NCBI RefSeq assembly: GCF_002174305.1
Contig: NZ_MIJB01000014.1
Location: 1-64,000, forward strand
Reading direction: 5' to 3'
Length of the DNA stretch: 64,000 nucleotides
Origin: Aeromicrobium sp. PE09-221
GTDB taxonomy: Bacteria; Actinomycetota; Actinomycetes; Propionibacteriales; Nocardioidaceae
Below are positions 16,520 through 25,169 of this stretch, piece by piece (position 1 is the first letter of the stretch; each line of letters starts with the position of its first letter). The notes beneath the pieces were generated by a model. That model ran no database searches. It saw only the letters and a list, made by a program, of their open reading frames with translations, and was not told the origin of the DNA. The translations under genes and the position numbers were made by a program.

Positions 16520-17243
16520 GGCAGAACCAGCACGCGCTCCTGGGCGGGGTGGGGTGCCCATTGTGGGCGAACCAGCGGATCGTGTCGCTGCGGCGAAAGG
16601 CAAGGCCGAAGTCCTTGATGAGCGGCTACACGTTCACCTGCCACGGGTCGAATCCCTGACAGCCGCAGCGGTCACACCTTGGCTGATGACCACCGACGCC
16701 ACCGGGACCGTCACCTCCGCCGCGTTGCGCTCGGAGTCGGGGGTGGCCGCACCGGCACTCGGTCGTCTCCTTGCAGCGCGCGATCTCATCGACGGAGAAC
16801 CCGAGCCACTGTTCGACCCGTACCCGCTTCCATGCCCCGCGCCCGCCACCTTGGGCGTTGGCCAACCGTTTGACCTCGCGGGTCACGACCCTGCGCTTGA
16901 AGTCGTAAGAGCAGCGGTACCCGAGCACTTTGCCCGCGCTCCCGTCTGGGTTGCGGACGTGGGCCGGAGGAGTGGGGTTGCTGGTCGTTCGCACCGGCGA
17001 CAGCAGCGCACTCTCCAGTGAGCCTGCGGAGACACGGATGAACGGGATACCAGCCCGATCGAGATGTCTTTGGACATACTCGGCGTAGGCGTAGGTTTCC
17101 GGCAGCTCGCCTTCGGTGTCGGCGAACACGACAGCATCCAAGCGAGGCAGTTGCCCGGCCGCTGACATGAGCGCAAGTGCCGCCGACTGAGTGCCGCCCC
17201 CATAGGACAGCACCCGCAGGTCCGGGCTTCGCCTGATACTCAT
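16520..17243 (-). pseudogene. PAPS-reductase-like protein, N-terminal part (split by transposon, with internal TAG)
   Basis: This is the adenine-nucleotide alpha-hydrolase fold of the PAPS reductase superfamily. It has the PP-loop SYGGGTQSAALAL near the N-terminus, VVFADTEGELPETYAY, and a Cys-rich insert (CRCGH ... CDRCGC). The ATG at 17243 overlaps the VirB4 stop by 4 nt. A TAG at 16626-16628 interrupts the frame where the family normally has Tyr (NVYPLI); the same frame continues PLIKDFGLAFRRSDTIRWFA and reaches PPRSACWFC at the transposon junction. The gene is therefore broken twice. Confidence 0.85.
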
Positions 17244-18727
17244 CGCATCCGGGCCGTGGTGTCGAACAGCTCCAGCTCGGCGGGATGGAGCTGGTGCTGG
17301 CAGACGAAGGAGCGGTCCTTGATCCGCCACAAGCCTTGGCCGGTTCCCAGCGTCGGCAGAAGTTGCCGTTCGGTGCCGGTCAGCCCGAGCGCGTCAGCGG
17401 TCGCGCCCAACTGGTCGGACTCTTGCCGGTAGATGATGCGGGTCTCGGCGTTTGCCAGCAGCGAGGACGCGAGCGCCCGCATCGCCGAGCCCTGGTCGCC
17501 CACAGTGTCGAGGTCGGTCAGCTTGTGGAAGATCAGCATGTTGGCGATGCCGTAGTGCCTCGCCAGCCGCCAATGCGCGTCCATGCGTCGTAGGAGCGAC
17601 GGGTGTGACATCAGTCGCCATGCCTCGTCGTAGACAACCCAGCGCTGACCGCCCGCAGGGTCCAACAGTGCGGACTCCATCCACGCCGACGCGCAGGTCA
17701 TCAGCACCGAGATCAGCGTGGCGTTCTCGGTGACCCGCGAGAGGTCCAGCGAGATCATCGGCAGCGTCGGGTCGAACCGCACCGTTGACGGTCCGTCGAA
17801 CAGGCCCGCCAGGTCCCCGCCGACGAGGCGGCGCAGGGCGTGCCCGACAAGGCGCCCGTCCTCAGCCAACCGTCCCTCCGCGTCGTCGCGGGCGCCGGGG
17901 TTGAGCAGCCGGTCGACCACCATCGGTAGTAGCGGAATCTCCGCCGCCCGCACGGTGCTGGCCAGGGCGACGTCGACCGCTGTGTGCTCCAACGGCGTCA
18001 GGCGACGGTCCAGCACGGTCTCGGTCAACGCGCCGATGAGGTCACGGCGGCGAGCCGTGACCTGGGCTTCCCATTCCACGTCGTCGAGTCCGGTGGGCCG
18101 GTATCCCTCGTCGAGTGGGTTGAGTCGCGCGGGCATTCCGTGACCGAGTTCGATCGCCATCCCGCCGACCGCGCGCGCGACGGCCGTGTGCTCGCCCTTC
18201 GGGTCGCCCGCCACATAGACCCGCCTGCCGAACGGCAACGACCGTGTGTAGAGGCTCTTGGCCAGTGAGGACTTGCCTGAGCCGACGATCCCGGCAACCA
18301 CCACGTTCGGGGCCGTGATGAGTCCGTTGCGGTACAAGACCCACGGGTCGTAGACGAACGAGGCGCCGCTGTAGAGGTCTTGTCCGACGAACACCCCGTC
18401 TGACCCGAGTCCTCCTTCGGCAACGAACGGATACGCCCCGCCCCAGGTCGCCGAGGTGTCCTGATGACGCGGCAGCCGCAGTCGTCCCGACGTACGAAGG
18501 CTCGTCGGCCCCGGCTCTCCGGACTTGGGAAGGACGACCATCGCCCGGCGTTCCGCCGCCAGGTCGTCGGCCTTCTGCTTGGCTGCGGCCTTGCGGGTCT
18601 CATGGTCGGCTGTCAGCAAGGACTTCGCCGATGCCTTGCGAGCGCGTCGGTCACGGCGTCGCTCCCGGCGTGGAGCGACCAGGACCGCGCTGTGCAGCCG
18701 GTCGCCGTCCCGCGCTGTCACAGCCAC
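17240..18727 (-). CDS. VirB4/TraC-type conjugation ATPase
   Basis: This 495-aa ATPase is predicted to energise assembly of the type IV secretion channel. Walker A is GIVGSGKSSLAKSLY (about residue 150). Walker B is WVVYDEAWRLM (about 365), followed by the RxE-type IIYRQESDQL region. The N-terminal 60 residues are very basic and charged. It is shorter than proteobacterial VirB4 (about 800 aa) but similar to actinobacterial versions, where the adjacent SCO6880 protein supplies other functions. The GTG start overlaps the preceding gene by 10 nt. Confidence 0.88.
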   Translation of the reverse strand: MAVTARDGDRLHSAVLVAPRRERRRDRRARKASAKSLLTADHETRKAAAKQKADDLAAERRAMVVLPKSGEPGPTSLRTSGRLRLPRHQDTSATWGGAYPFVAEGGLGSDGVFVGQDLYSGASFVYDPWVLYRNGLITAPNVVVAGIVGSGKSSLAKSLYTRSLPFGRRVYVAGDPKGEHTAVARAVGGMAIELGHGMPARLNPLDEGYRPTGLDDVEWEAQVTARRRDLIGALTETVLDRRLTPLEHTAVDVALASTVRAAEIPLLPMVVDRLLNPGARDDAEGRLAEDGRLVGHALRRLVGGDLAGLFDGPSTVRFDPTLPMISLDLSRVTENATLISVLMTCASAWMESALLDPAGGQRWVVYDEAWRLMSHPSLLRRMDAHWRLARHYGIANMLIFHKLTDLDTVGDQGSAMRALASSLLANAETRIIYRQESDQLGATADALGLTGTERQLLPTLGTGQGLWRIKDRSFVCQHQLHPAELELFDTTARMR

Positions 18728-19152
18728 GGCTCGTTCACTTCATCAGTGCGTTCCGGCGCGCTCGCGGCGGCCGGTGAAACCTGCTTGGGGTGGTGCGCCA
18801 CGGTCGATGGGGTGTAGGTGATCTCGGAGTCGGCGTCGTGTGCGTAGGTCATCGACTTCACGGCGAGGGCTACGCACTCGCTCGCGGCCCGGAGGTGCTC
18901 GGTCACTCGCTGCGCTGTTGCACGGCCCGCATTCCGGTCGCCGTGGACCTCGGCCTGCTCTCGTGCCGTCGTCTCGTAGAAGCGCACGAGCTGAGTCAGC
19001 GAGAACTCCAGCCACGCCGATCCGAGCGCCAGCGAAAGCAGCACCGGGTAGTCATGACCCGGATTGCTTATGGTGCGCATCGCGTACGCGAGGGCTCTGG
19101 TCGCATGCTGCACCTCGCCGGCGTCAGCAAAGGCATCCTCGAAGGTCGGCAT
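18718..19152 (-). CDS. Hypothetical helical protein before VirB4
   Basis: This protein of about 144 aa is mainly alpha-helical with a disordered C-terminus and no membrane segment. I do not recognise the family. The ATG at 19152 (MPTFEDAF) has AGGAG seven bases upstream and is preferred over the ATG at 19167. It overlaps the VirB4 start, so the two are coupled. A perfect 13-bp hairpin (19161-19194) lies right in front of its ribosome-binding site. Confidence 0.65.
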   Translation of the reverse strand: MPTFEDAFADAGEVQHATRALAYAMRTISNPGHDYPVLLSLALGSAWLEFSLTQLVRFYETTAREQAEVHGDRNAGRATAQRVTEHLRAASECVALAVKSMTYAHDADSEITYTPSTVAHHPKQVSPAAASAPERTDEVNEPWL

Positions 19153-19160
19153 CTGCGTCT

Positions 19161-19194
19161 CCTGCATCTCGACAACGTGTGGTCGAGATGCAGG
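19161..19194. repeat. Perfect 13-bp inverted repeat before the VirB4 operon segment
   Basis: The arms are CCTGCATCTCGAC (19161-19173) and GTCGAGATGCAGG (19182-19194) with an 8-nt loop. It lies between the AbiEii stop and the next gene's ribosome-binding site, whose AGG is partly in the stem. It could terminate the AbiE transcript or gate translation of the downstream gene. Confidence 0.75.
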
Positions 19195-19212
19195 TGCGCA
19201 GTGCGACCCTGT

Positions 19213-20193
19213 TTACAAGAGGTCCCGGTGGCTTTCCACCGTCGCGTAGATCGTTTCCAGGTCGATCGGCTGACCGTGGATGAGAGGCTGCGCGTTCCGG
19301 TAGCCGGTGACGATCGCCTCGTGTGAGGCATGGGTCGGATCGAAGGCAGGACTGTCGGCGTAGCCACCGGCAGGGCGAGGTGTCCAGGTGAATCCGGCGG
19401 CCTCGCTGTGGTCGTCGATGTCGGCAATGAGGTCCTTTAGGCCGTCGGGACCGAGCGCTGACAGTGCTGTCGTGACACTGGTGGTACTGAGGAGGCGGTC
19501 GATGTCATAGAAGTGTCGACCGTGCTTGAGCAGCGCGGCGGTGTCGTTGCGGGCAGCGGCATCGTGGACAGCCGAGACCTTCTCCAACAGGGTCCGCTCG
19601 GGGGCGAGTACCTCTACGGAGAACGGGACGAACTCATCCCAAGCATCGTCGGACTCGCCGAGTTCTGTCACCGCGAAGTCAGCGACGATTGAGCGGAACG
19701 AGTGCTGGGAGTGGGGATGAGTACCGCCCCGGCTGCCGAGTTCGAGCAGCACGCCTTCCTTCAGTGAGTCGGCGCTTTCGCCCGTCGGGTAGAGGTAGGT
19801 GGTGTACCGCTTCACCCCTGTTGTTGAGGCACCGACCCTCACATCAGACTTGGGGAGCCCCAGATGTGCGGTTACATCGGCATCAACCTGCTTGAGCACC
19901 TTGTGTCGCGCGTTCAGGCTCGCCTCGGGAGGCAGGACGGCGAGCAGGTCGACGTCCTCGGAGAAGCGATCCACGATGCCGAACACCCGGCTCAGGCTCG
20001 TTCCACCCTTGAAGATGAAGGTCACCGGAGCCTTGGCCCCGTCCGGCATGGCGACCTCGCGCGACTGCGACGCGGCACGGAGAACCTCGGTGACCTAGAA
20101 GTCCTTCTCCACATAGGGGGCAGGCAGGCCGCGCTCGTCGGCAGCCCTCCCGACCAAGACCGCCAGATCGTCAGGGTGTTCACGCAACCGCAT
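19213..20193 (-). pseudogene. AbiEii-like nucleotidyltransferase toxin, interrupted by TAG at codon 33
   Basis: This belongs to the AbiEii/DUF1814 family, toxins of type IV toxin-antitoxin systems that give abortive infection by nucleotidyl transfer. The signature IFKGGTSLSRVFGIVDRFSE followed by DVDLL is intact, with the later lysine/aspartate region present. The ATG at 20193 overlaps the antitoxin gene by 14 nt. Codon 33 is TAG (20095-20097) within YVEKDF-*-VTEVLR, where the family has Trp. A product from the internal ATG at 20049 would lack this N-terminal motif but keep the nucleotidyltransferase core. Confidence 0.85.
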
Positions 20194-20803
20194 GGGTGTC
20201 TCCCATGTCCGAGGAGGTTTTGAGCACGCCAGTGAGGGAAGCGAAGTTGTCTCGAACGGCACGGTTGTACTCGCCGGGCACAGCCTCGGTGAGCGCATCG
20301 AGTCGCACCCGCCCCTCAGCAACAGCTTCACGGACCATTGCCGTCAGTGCATCCCAGCCCGCCTCGGCGAAGACCTCCGGGGCTCGCAGCACCTCCAGCA
20401 ACGCTATCTCTGTGGCGTTCAGATCCACCCGAGCGAGGTTCTTGCGGGCGTGCTGCTTCACCCCAGCAATGGGCTCGACGGTGCGCAGAGTGGCCACATG
20501 CAACACAGGAGGAATCTGCGAGGTCAGGCTCAAGGCACGAGCAGCCGAATAGCCAGCAGGGCCGACCCCACGAGTCCCGAGTACTTCGCGTACGACATCC
20601 TCGGTGCGGGGAGGCGTCAAGCCGTAGCGTGTGCGCCGGCCTCGGTAGTAGAGCCCGCGACGCACCGGGATCAGCAGGCCGTCGTGGGCGGCGCGAGAGG
20701 CGGCCTTCCGCGCAGCAGTCGCCGACCCCGGGAGCTCGTCGACGCGGACGAATGACTTCTCCGGGGTTGCACGGATCACCGACGATGCGGACACGCTTCC
20801 CAC
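20180..20803 (-). CDS. AbiEi-like antitoxin/transcriptional regulator
   Basis: This protein of about 207 aa is AbiEi-like, a type IV antitoxin. An N-terminal winged-helix region (KSFVRVDELPGSATAARKAA, then LLIPVRRGLYYRG) precedes the C-terminal domain typical of the family. AbiEi proteins repress their own operon and counter the AbiEii nucleotidyltransferase without direct binding. The GTG at 20803 lies a few bases after a TATACT box, consistent with a leaderless transcript; GTG 20794 is an alternative. The toxin gene starts inside its 3' end. Confidence 0.8.
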   Translation of the reverse strand: MGSVSASSVIRATPEKSFVRVDELPGSATAARKAASRAAHDGLLIPVRRGLYYRGRRTRYGLTPPRTEDVVREVLGTRGVGPAGYSAARALSLTSQIPPVLHVATLRTVEPIAGVKQHARKNLARVDLNATEIALLEVLRAPEVFAEAGWDALTAMVREAVAEGRVRLDALTEAVPGEYNRAVRDNFASLTGVLKTSSDMGDTHAVA

Positions 20804-20840
20804 ATCACGAAAGTATACTGGAAACGTGACATGAGCGGAA
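20804..20840 (-). promoter_or_regulatory. Probable abiE promoter, leaderless
   Basis: On the minus strand TATACT (20817-20812) is preceded at 17-nt spacing by TTCCGC. Predicted transcription starts at about the GTG codon of the AbiEi gene. The -35 match is weak. AbiEi autoregulation through inverted repeats is known in the family, but I see no convincing operator pair here. Confidence 0.45.
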
Positions 20841-20859
20841 CGTGGGTCCCTCTGATCCA

Positions 20860-22323
20860 TCACACGCCTCGGCACAGTGGGAGCGCCGCCGTGGCGAACG
20901 CTTGGGCCTGCTGGCCCCAGAGGCGCCGGGTCTCGCAGGAGGCTTGGATGGCTGCCTGCTCGATGGCCGCGACGGCCTGTTCCAGTTCGTCGGGTGTGGT
21001 GGCGCTGACGGTGATGAAGCCGGTCGCGCGGAGTACGCCGTGGCCTGCGGTGAGGTCGGCTTCCTGACGGAGCACGTCGTGGTACTCGGCGTCTTGCTGG
21101 GCGTCCTCGATCTGGCCCATCCGCTGACGTTGCGCCGCGTCGGAGACGTGCTCGGTCTTGCGTTTGCGGATGTCGCGGGCGGCGTGGTCGGCACGCATCG
21201 GGGTGTAGAGCAGTGTGAAGGTCCGGCGTATGCCAGAGGACAGCAGGACAGAGGACAGGAAGCCGGGATAGACGAGCGAGCGGGGCCATTCGCTGATCCA
21301 CAGCACGCAGTGGTGGGCCGAGTCGCTGCGCAGGTGGCTCCAGGTCTCGGTGACCGCGACCGGTCCAGCGGTGGCGAGCTCGCGGCCGAGGTCACCGTGG
21401 CGCTCCAACGTGGCCGCGACTTGCGGGTCGTAGGCCGAGCGGAGGATGACGGCGAGGTCGCCGGGCTCCAGCCACGTCGAGGGAGCGAGATCAGCGGCCC
21501 GGAGGGCGGCGGTGATGGTGGTCATTTCCTGTCTCAGCACTGCCGCAGCGCCCCGCATCCCGCCACCGGCGGCACGGATGGCGCGCGAGGCGGTCTTCAT
21601 GTCGAGCGCGATGGAGACGGTGCTGGCGTGGCGCTCACCAGCGGGGCCGGCGCGGTCGATCAGCTCGCCGTAGGTTGTCGCGGCCCATGAGCCGTCCTGT
21701 TGGCCGTGGCGGTGCCACCACTCGGCCAGTCCCTTGCCGGAGTCAGGCAGGGTGCGCTCCATCATCTGCATCGAGGCGATGCGGCCCGAGCGGCAGGCGG
21801 TGGCCAGCACTCGGGACCAACTGGTGACACGCCGTTCCTGCTCGATCGGGTCGAGGAGGACGAAGGCCGGATGGGTGACTGAGACCAGTGCCGTCAGTGT
21901 TGCGGCGTGTGGGTCGTGGACCATGACTGCGCCGGTCTCGGCATCGACCCATTGCCGCAGGCTGGCCGCGTCGCCGGGGAGGGCGAGCACTCCGGCCGGG
22001 CGGGGTTTGAGCACGCGGCGGCGGTAGACGAGTTGCCCGCCGCTGGAGCGCCAGGCCCACCGGAGCAGGATCGGCAGCCACTCCACGAGCTTGCGACCTC
22101 CGACGCCGACCCACGCCAACGCAGCGCACAGGACCAAGATGGGTGCGGTGTAGGCGAGGATGATGCCGCCGCCCAGGTAGAGCGAGAACACCAGCACGAC
22201 CGCGCCGAAGCCGACGACAACGAGTTGGGAGCCGGATAGTCCGAGCAGGACGCCACGCTTGGACAGGCGGGAGAACTTCACCGGCGTCAGACCGGCCTCG
22301 GTGCCCTGTCCCGTCGTAGTCAT
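20860..22323 (-). CDS. SCO6880 family conjugation protein
   Basis: This 487-aa protein has two adjacent N-terminal transmembrane segments at about residues 32-75 (VVVGFGAVVLVFSLYLGG and a second stretch) and then a long soluble domain. It matches the SCO6880 family of actinobacterial type IV secretion loci, in which a PrgI/VirB3-like membrane part is joined to a degenerate VirB4 N-terminal-like domain. No Walker A motif is visible, so it probably works with the separate VirB4 ATPase nearby. Its start overlaps the VirB6-like stop. Confidence 0.85.
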   Translation of the reverse strand: MTTTGQGTEAGLTPVKFSRLSKRGVLLGLSGSQLVVVGFGAVVLVFSLYLGGGIILAYTAPILVLCAALAWVGVGGRKLVEWLPILLRWAWRSSGGQLVYRRRVLKPRPAGVLALPGDAASLRQWVDAETGAVMVHDPHAATLTALVSVTHPAFVLLDPIEQERRVTSWSRVLATACRSGRIASMQMMERTLPDSGKGLAEWWHRHGQQDGSWAATTYGELIDRAGPAGERHASTVSIALDMKTASRAIRAAGGGMRGAAAVLRQEMTTITAALRAADLAPSTWLEPGDLAVILRSAYDPQVAATLERHGDLGRELATAGPVAVTETWSHLRSDSAHHCVLWISEWPRSLVYPGFLSSVLLSSGIRRTFTLLYTPMRADHAARDIRKRKTEHVSDAAQRQRMGQIEDAQQDAEYHDVLRQEADLTAGHGVLRATGFITVSATTPDELEQAVAAIEQAAIQASCETRRLWGQQAQAFATAALPLCRGV

Positions 22324-23657
22324 CGCTTCTCACCCCCGGGCCGAGCCGCAGGTGTCGGATCAGCGACGTCGGGCACCATCGGCGCCGGTGGCGGGGGGCT
22401 CCCAGCGCTCTGCGGGTGAGGCTGGCTGGCCTGGCTTGCGCCGTCGGCATGGCCCTCGGCGCTCGCCCCCACCTTGGAGCCGACACGAGGCCCGGCGGTA
22501 GCTGCTTCCTTCGCCACGACGGCCCCCGCCAAGACCCCACCAGCGGCCCCACTTGCCGCGCTGGTCCCTCCGGCAGACGACCCGCCTCCAGCGGTCGCGC
22601 CGCCGACCCCGGCACCGCCCGACGGAGAGGAGGAAGGCGTTGGTGCGGGACCGGAGGAGCCGGACCCTCCGCCGCCATTGCTCGCGTCGAGCACCTTCTT
22701 GGGCTCTTCGCCGCCGCGTCGGGTCGTGGGAATCGGGAGCGGGCGGTTGAGTGCGGCCTTGGCTTCTTGCTCCATGCTCATCGAGTGGTACATGTCGAAG
22801 CCCATGAACGAGATCGCCTTGTAGGCCATGTAGGGCGCGAACGCGGCGATCAGCATGAGCACGACTCCGGCGATGGGCTCACTGACAGATTTCAGGTCGG
22901 CGTCGATGGGGGCTGACACCTGAGCGGTGGCGAGCAGAAAGATCACCACCACGACGACCTTGGACACGATGAGGGCGATGACGAAGGAAGCCCACTTGCT
23001 GACCCATCCTCGGGTGTGGTCCCAGGTGGCGCCCGCCAGTGCCACGGGCGCGAACACGATGGCGATCAGGAGCAGGGCCTTGCGGATGAGCAGGCTGATC
23101 CACACGATCACCGCGCCCCCGATAGCGAGGCCAGCGATGAAGATGGTGATGATTGCGCCCACCCCGGGGGCCGCGATGTTGAGCGTCGCCAGACCTCCGG
23201 CGAGCAGGGCGATCCGGTCGCCCATGTCTTCCATGTTGGTGCCGGCCGCGTGGACGATGCCGACGCAGATCTGGTCGGTGATCTCCAAGGCGGTGGCCAG
23301 GAGGGCGAGGGCGACGAATGACCCGAGGATCGACTTGGCGAGCCCCAACAGGGCACGCGACAACGCGGCGGGTTCACGACGGACCATGCCGCCGATGACC
23401 TGGAGCAGGAAGAAGCCGACCATGACGACGGCGGCGACGCCGAAAAGGATGTTGTAGACCCGCACGTACTGCGTGCTCGTGACGTCGACCATCGTGGTGG
23501 AGTCGAATACTTTCCACATCGACTCGAACATCCACGCGGCTGCTCCACCCATCGCTTGGGCGAGCCAGTCGAAGGGTGCTGAGACCAAGGCGCCAGCGGC
23601 GTCGCCAGCGACATCGCAGACTGTGGAGATCACGGGTACCCCGCATACGTCGACCAT
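22320..23657 (-). CDS. VirB6/TrbL-like polytopic channel protein
   Basis: This 445-aa protein has six or more hydrophobic segments between residues 65 and 300 (for example ILFGVAAVVMVGFFLLQVIG). The C-terminus of about 130 residues is Gly/Ser/Ala/Pro-rich and presumably cytosolic. This fits the VirB6/TrbL inner-membrane channel component of actinobacterial conjugation systems. The N-terminus has two Cys within CGVPVISTVC, which may form an external disulfide. It sits between the small VirB2-like gene and the SCO6880 gene, the usual order. Confidence 0.8.
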   Translation of the reverse strand: MVDVCGVPVISTVCDVAGDAAGALVSAPFDWLAQAMGGAAAWMFESMWKVFDSTTMVDVTSTQYVRVYNILFGVAAVVMVGFFLLQVIGGMVRREPAALSRALLGLAKSILGSFVALALLATALEITDQICVGIVHAAGTNMEDMGDRIALLAGGLATLNIAAPGVGAIITIFIAGLAIGGAVIVWISLLIRKALLLIAIVFAPVALAGATWDHTRGWVSKWASFVIALIVSKVVVVVIFLLATAQVSAPIDADLKSVSEPIAGVVLMLIAAFAPYMAYKAISFMGFDMYHSMSMEQEAKAALNRPLPIPTTRRGGEEPKKVLDASNGGGGSGSSGPAPTPSSSPSGGAGVGGATAGGGSSAGGTSAASGAAGGVLAGAVVAKEAATAGPRVGSKVGASAEGHADGASQASQPHPQSAGSPPPPAPMVPDVADPTPAARPGGEKR

Positions 23658-23687
23658 TCGTCCGCCTCCTCTCGTGTGGTGCGGTCG

Positions 23688-24029
23688 TCAGACCGCTTGG
23701 CCGACGTTCCAGAAAAAGTTCACGAGCGCGACCGAGGCGCCGGTGATGATCGCCGCGCCCAGGGCGACCAGGACGCCGGTCTTCCCACGTCCCGCCAGGT
23801 GCGGGTTGCTGCTGTTGGCGCCGAGCGCCCAGACGATCGCGGAGATGATGAGCGCGAGCACAGCGAGGATGAGCCCGACAGTCATCGAGGCTCCGACGAT
23901 GGTGCGGAGCTGCCCGATGCCGGGGAGCCCGTTGGAGTTGGGCGAGATGTTGATGTCGGCGGGCAGGACGGCGACGACCCGACTCGAGAGAGTGGACACC
24001 GAGGTGAGGGGAATGACGAGGTTGAGCAT
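23688..24029 (-). CDS. DUF6112 family small membrane protein (VirB2-like)
   Basis: This 113-aa protein has two transmembrane helices (about 47-70 and 84-108) and a polar loop rich in Gly/Lys, the topology of VirB2 pilins. An N-terminal stretch of about 40 residues with PADINISPNSNGLPGIGQL matches the DUF6112 family found in actinobacterial transfer clusters. It may form the extracellular or wall-spanning filament of the conjugation apparatus; that role is inferred. Confidence 0.8.
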   Translation of the reverse strand: MLNLVIPLTSVSTLSSRVVAVLPADINISPNSNGLPGIGQLRTIVGASMTVGLILAVLALIISAIVWALGANSSNPHLAGRGKTGVLVALGAAIITGASVALVNFFWNVGQAV

Positions 24030-24096
24030 GAGAGTCTCCTGATTCAGCGCGGGTGGTTGCGCTGGTCAGGTGCTCTCGTGTCCCCGCCGTCGCGTC

Positions 24097-24882
24097 TTAG
24101 TCGCCGATGGCGAGACCGGTCGTGGGGGCGGGAGCCTGCCTGGCTCCGGGAGACGGCCGGGAACTCCGACCCGGCGCTGGCCGCTTGGTGACTTTGGTGC
24201 GTGCGGCGATCACCCGGTCGGGATCGACGGCGGTGTGGGAGAGGTCGTAGCCGTTCCACGGTGACCTGCCCGGGACGTGACGATGCCCGAAGTTCGGGCG
24301 TTCGGTGATGACCGGAGCGCCGGGGAATCGCATGGCTTCGGGGTAGTGCTTCTCGACCCACTCGCGGGCCTGCTTGCTGGGCCTCATGCTGGCGTCGACC
24401 ATCCTGATGTGTGCGGGAACGATCGGCAGTTCGCGCCAGCCAGGGATGGCGTGGTCGTGCCACGCCTCGACGGCCTCGTTCTCGCCGTCGGTGATCGCGT
24501 GCCAGTCGCAGGGTTCGCACACGGCCTGGTACACCAGATCGCCCAGGCATGAGCAGTTCCCGTGCCGGTGGGTGTCGTCATTGCAGCGCAGGTCGGCGGT
24601 GAACATGTCGAACCCGTGATCGCCGACCTGAACGTTGCCTGCAACCGCGATGGCACGATGCCACATCCGGCTCGCGGCGTAGGAGCCGAGGACCCCACGG
24701 TTGAGGAACTGCCAATGCGCGAAGGCGGCGTCGAGCTCACCGGGAGGGTAGTAGTCGGCGGTGAAGTGCAGCGGTGCTCCAGTCCACGGCGGAGCCGCTT
24801 CGACCTCAGCGGCGTGAATCATGCCTTCGATGTCGAAGGCAAGCTGTCCGTCGGACTCGCCCATGTATGCCGGGCGGCTCAC
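24097..24882 (-). CDS. DUF6349 family protein
   Basis: This protein of about 261 aa is soluble and His/Cys/Trp-rich, with the pattern CNDDTHRHGNCSCLGDLVYQ followed by CEPCDWH, likely metal-binding. It fits DUF6349, a family of unknown function restricted to actinobacterial mobile elements with type IV secretion genes. The GTG at 24882 overlaps the previous stop in GTGA; ATG 24864 is an alternative. The C-terminus is Pro/Arg-rich. It ends with TAA. Confidence 0.75.
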   Translation of the reverse strand: MSRPAYMGESDGQLAFDIEGMIHAAEVEAAPPWTGAPLHFTADYYPPGELDAAFAHWQFLNRGVLGSYAASRMWHRAIAVAGNVQVGDHGFDMFTADLRCNDDTHRHGNCSCLGDLVYQAVCEPCDWHAITDGENEAVEAWHDHAIPGWRELPIVPAHIRMVDASMRPSKQAREWVEKHYPEAMRFPGAPVITERPNFGHRHVPGRSPWNGYDLSHTAVDPDRVIAARTKVTKRPAPGRSSRPSPGARQAPAPTTGLAIGD

Positions 24883-25169
24883 AGCGAGGCCCCGAGGTTC
24901 AGCAACCAGTTCGCCCACGCCAACGCCCCGCCGGTGAGGACCGCGCCTCCGAGCGCCACGAACAGCCCCGTCTTGGCCTTCGCGGAGGCTTGCCAGCTCC
25001 CTGACGAGGACGCGATGGCCCAGGTCGCCGCGCAGATGATGACCATCAGAGCCGAAGTCAGCAGGCCATAGGTCAAGAGCGCACCGACCATCGAACGCAG
25101 CGTCCCAGCACCGCCCAGCGCACCGAAGTCCGGTCCGACGGCTGCTGCGAGGGTCGTGATTCGGTTCAT
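24879..25169 (-). CDS. Small two-helix membrane protein (VirB2-like, second copy)
   Basis: This 96-aa protein has the same overall plan as the DUF6112 gene downstream: a polar N-terminus, a helix around MVGALLTYGLLTSALMVIIC, a basic/polar loop (SSGSWQASAKAKTG) and a second helix ending in a short polar tail. It is probably a second pilin-like or channel subunit. The ATG at 25169 overlaps the M23 stop (ATGA). The two copies bracket the DUF6349 gene. Confidence 0.75.
   Translation of the reverse strand: MNRITTLAAAVGPDFGALGGAGTLRSMVGALLTYGLLTSALMVIICAATWAIASSSGSWQASAKAKTGLFVALGGAVLTGGALAWANWLLNLGASL

Noticed and set aside
16640-16660. A GGGTCGAATCCCT stretch resembling the T-arm of tRNA-Ala
   Set aside because: It lacks the acceptor-stem match, lies within the PAPS-reductase-like coding sequence and is too short to be an attachment-site copy.
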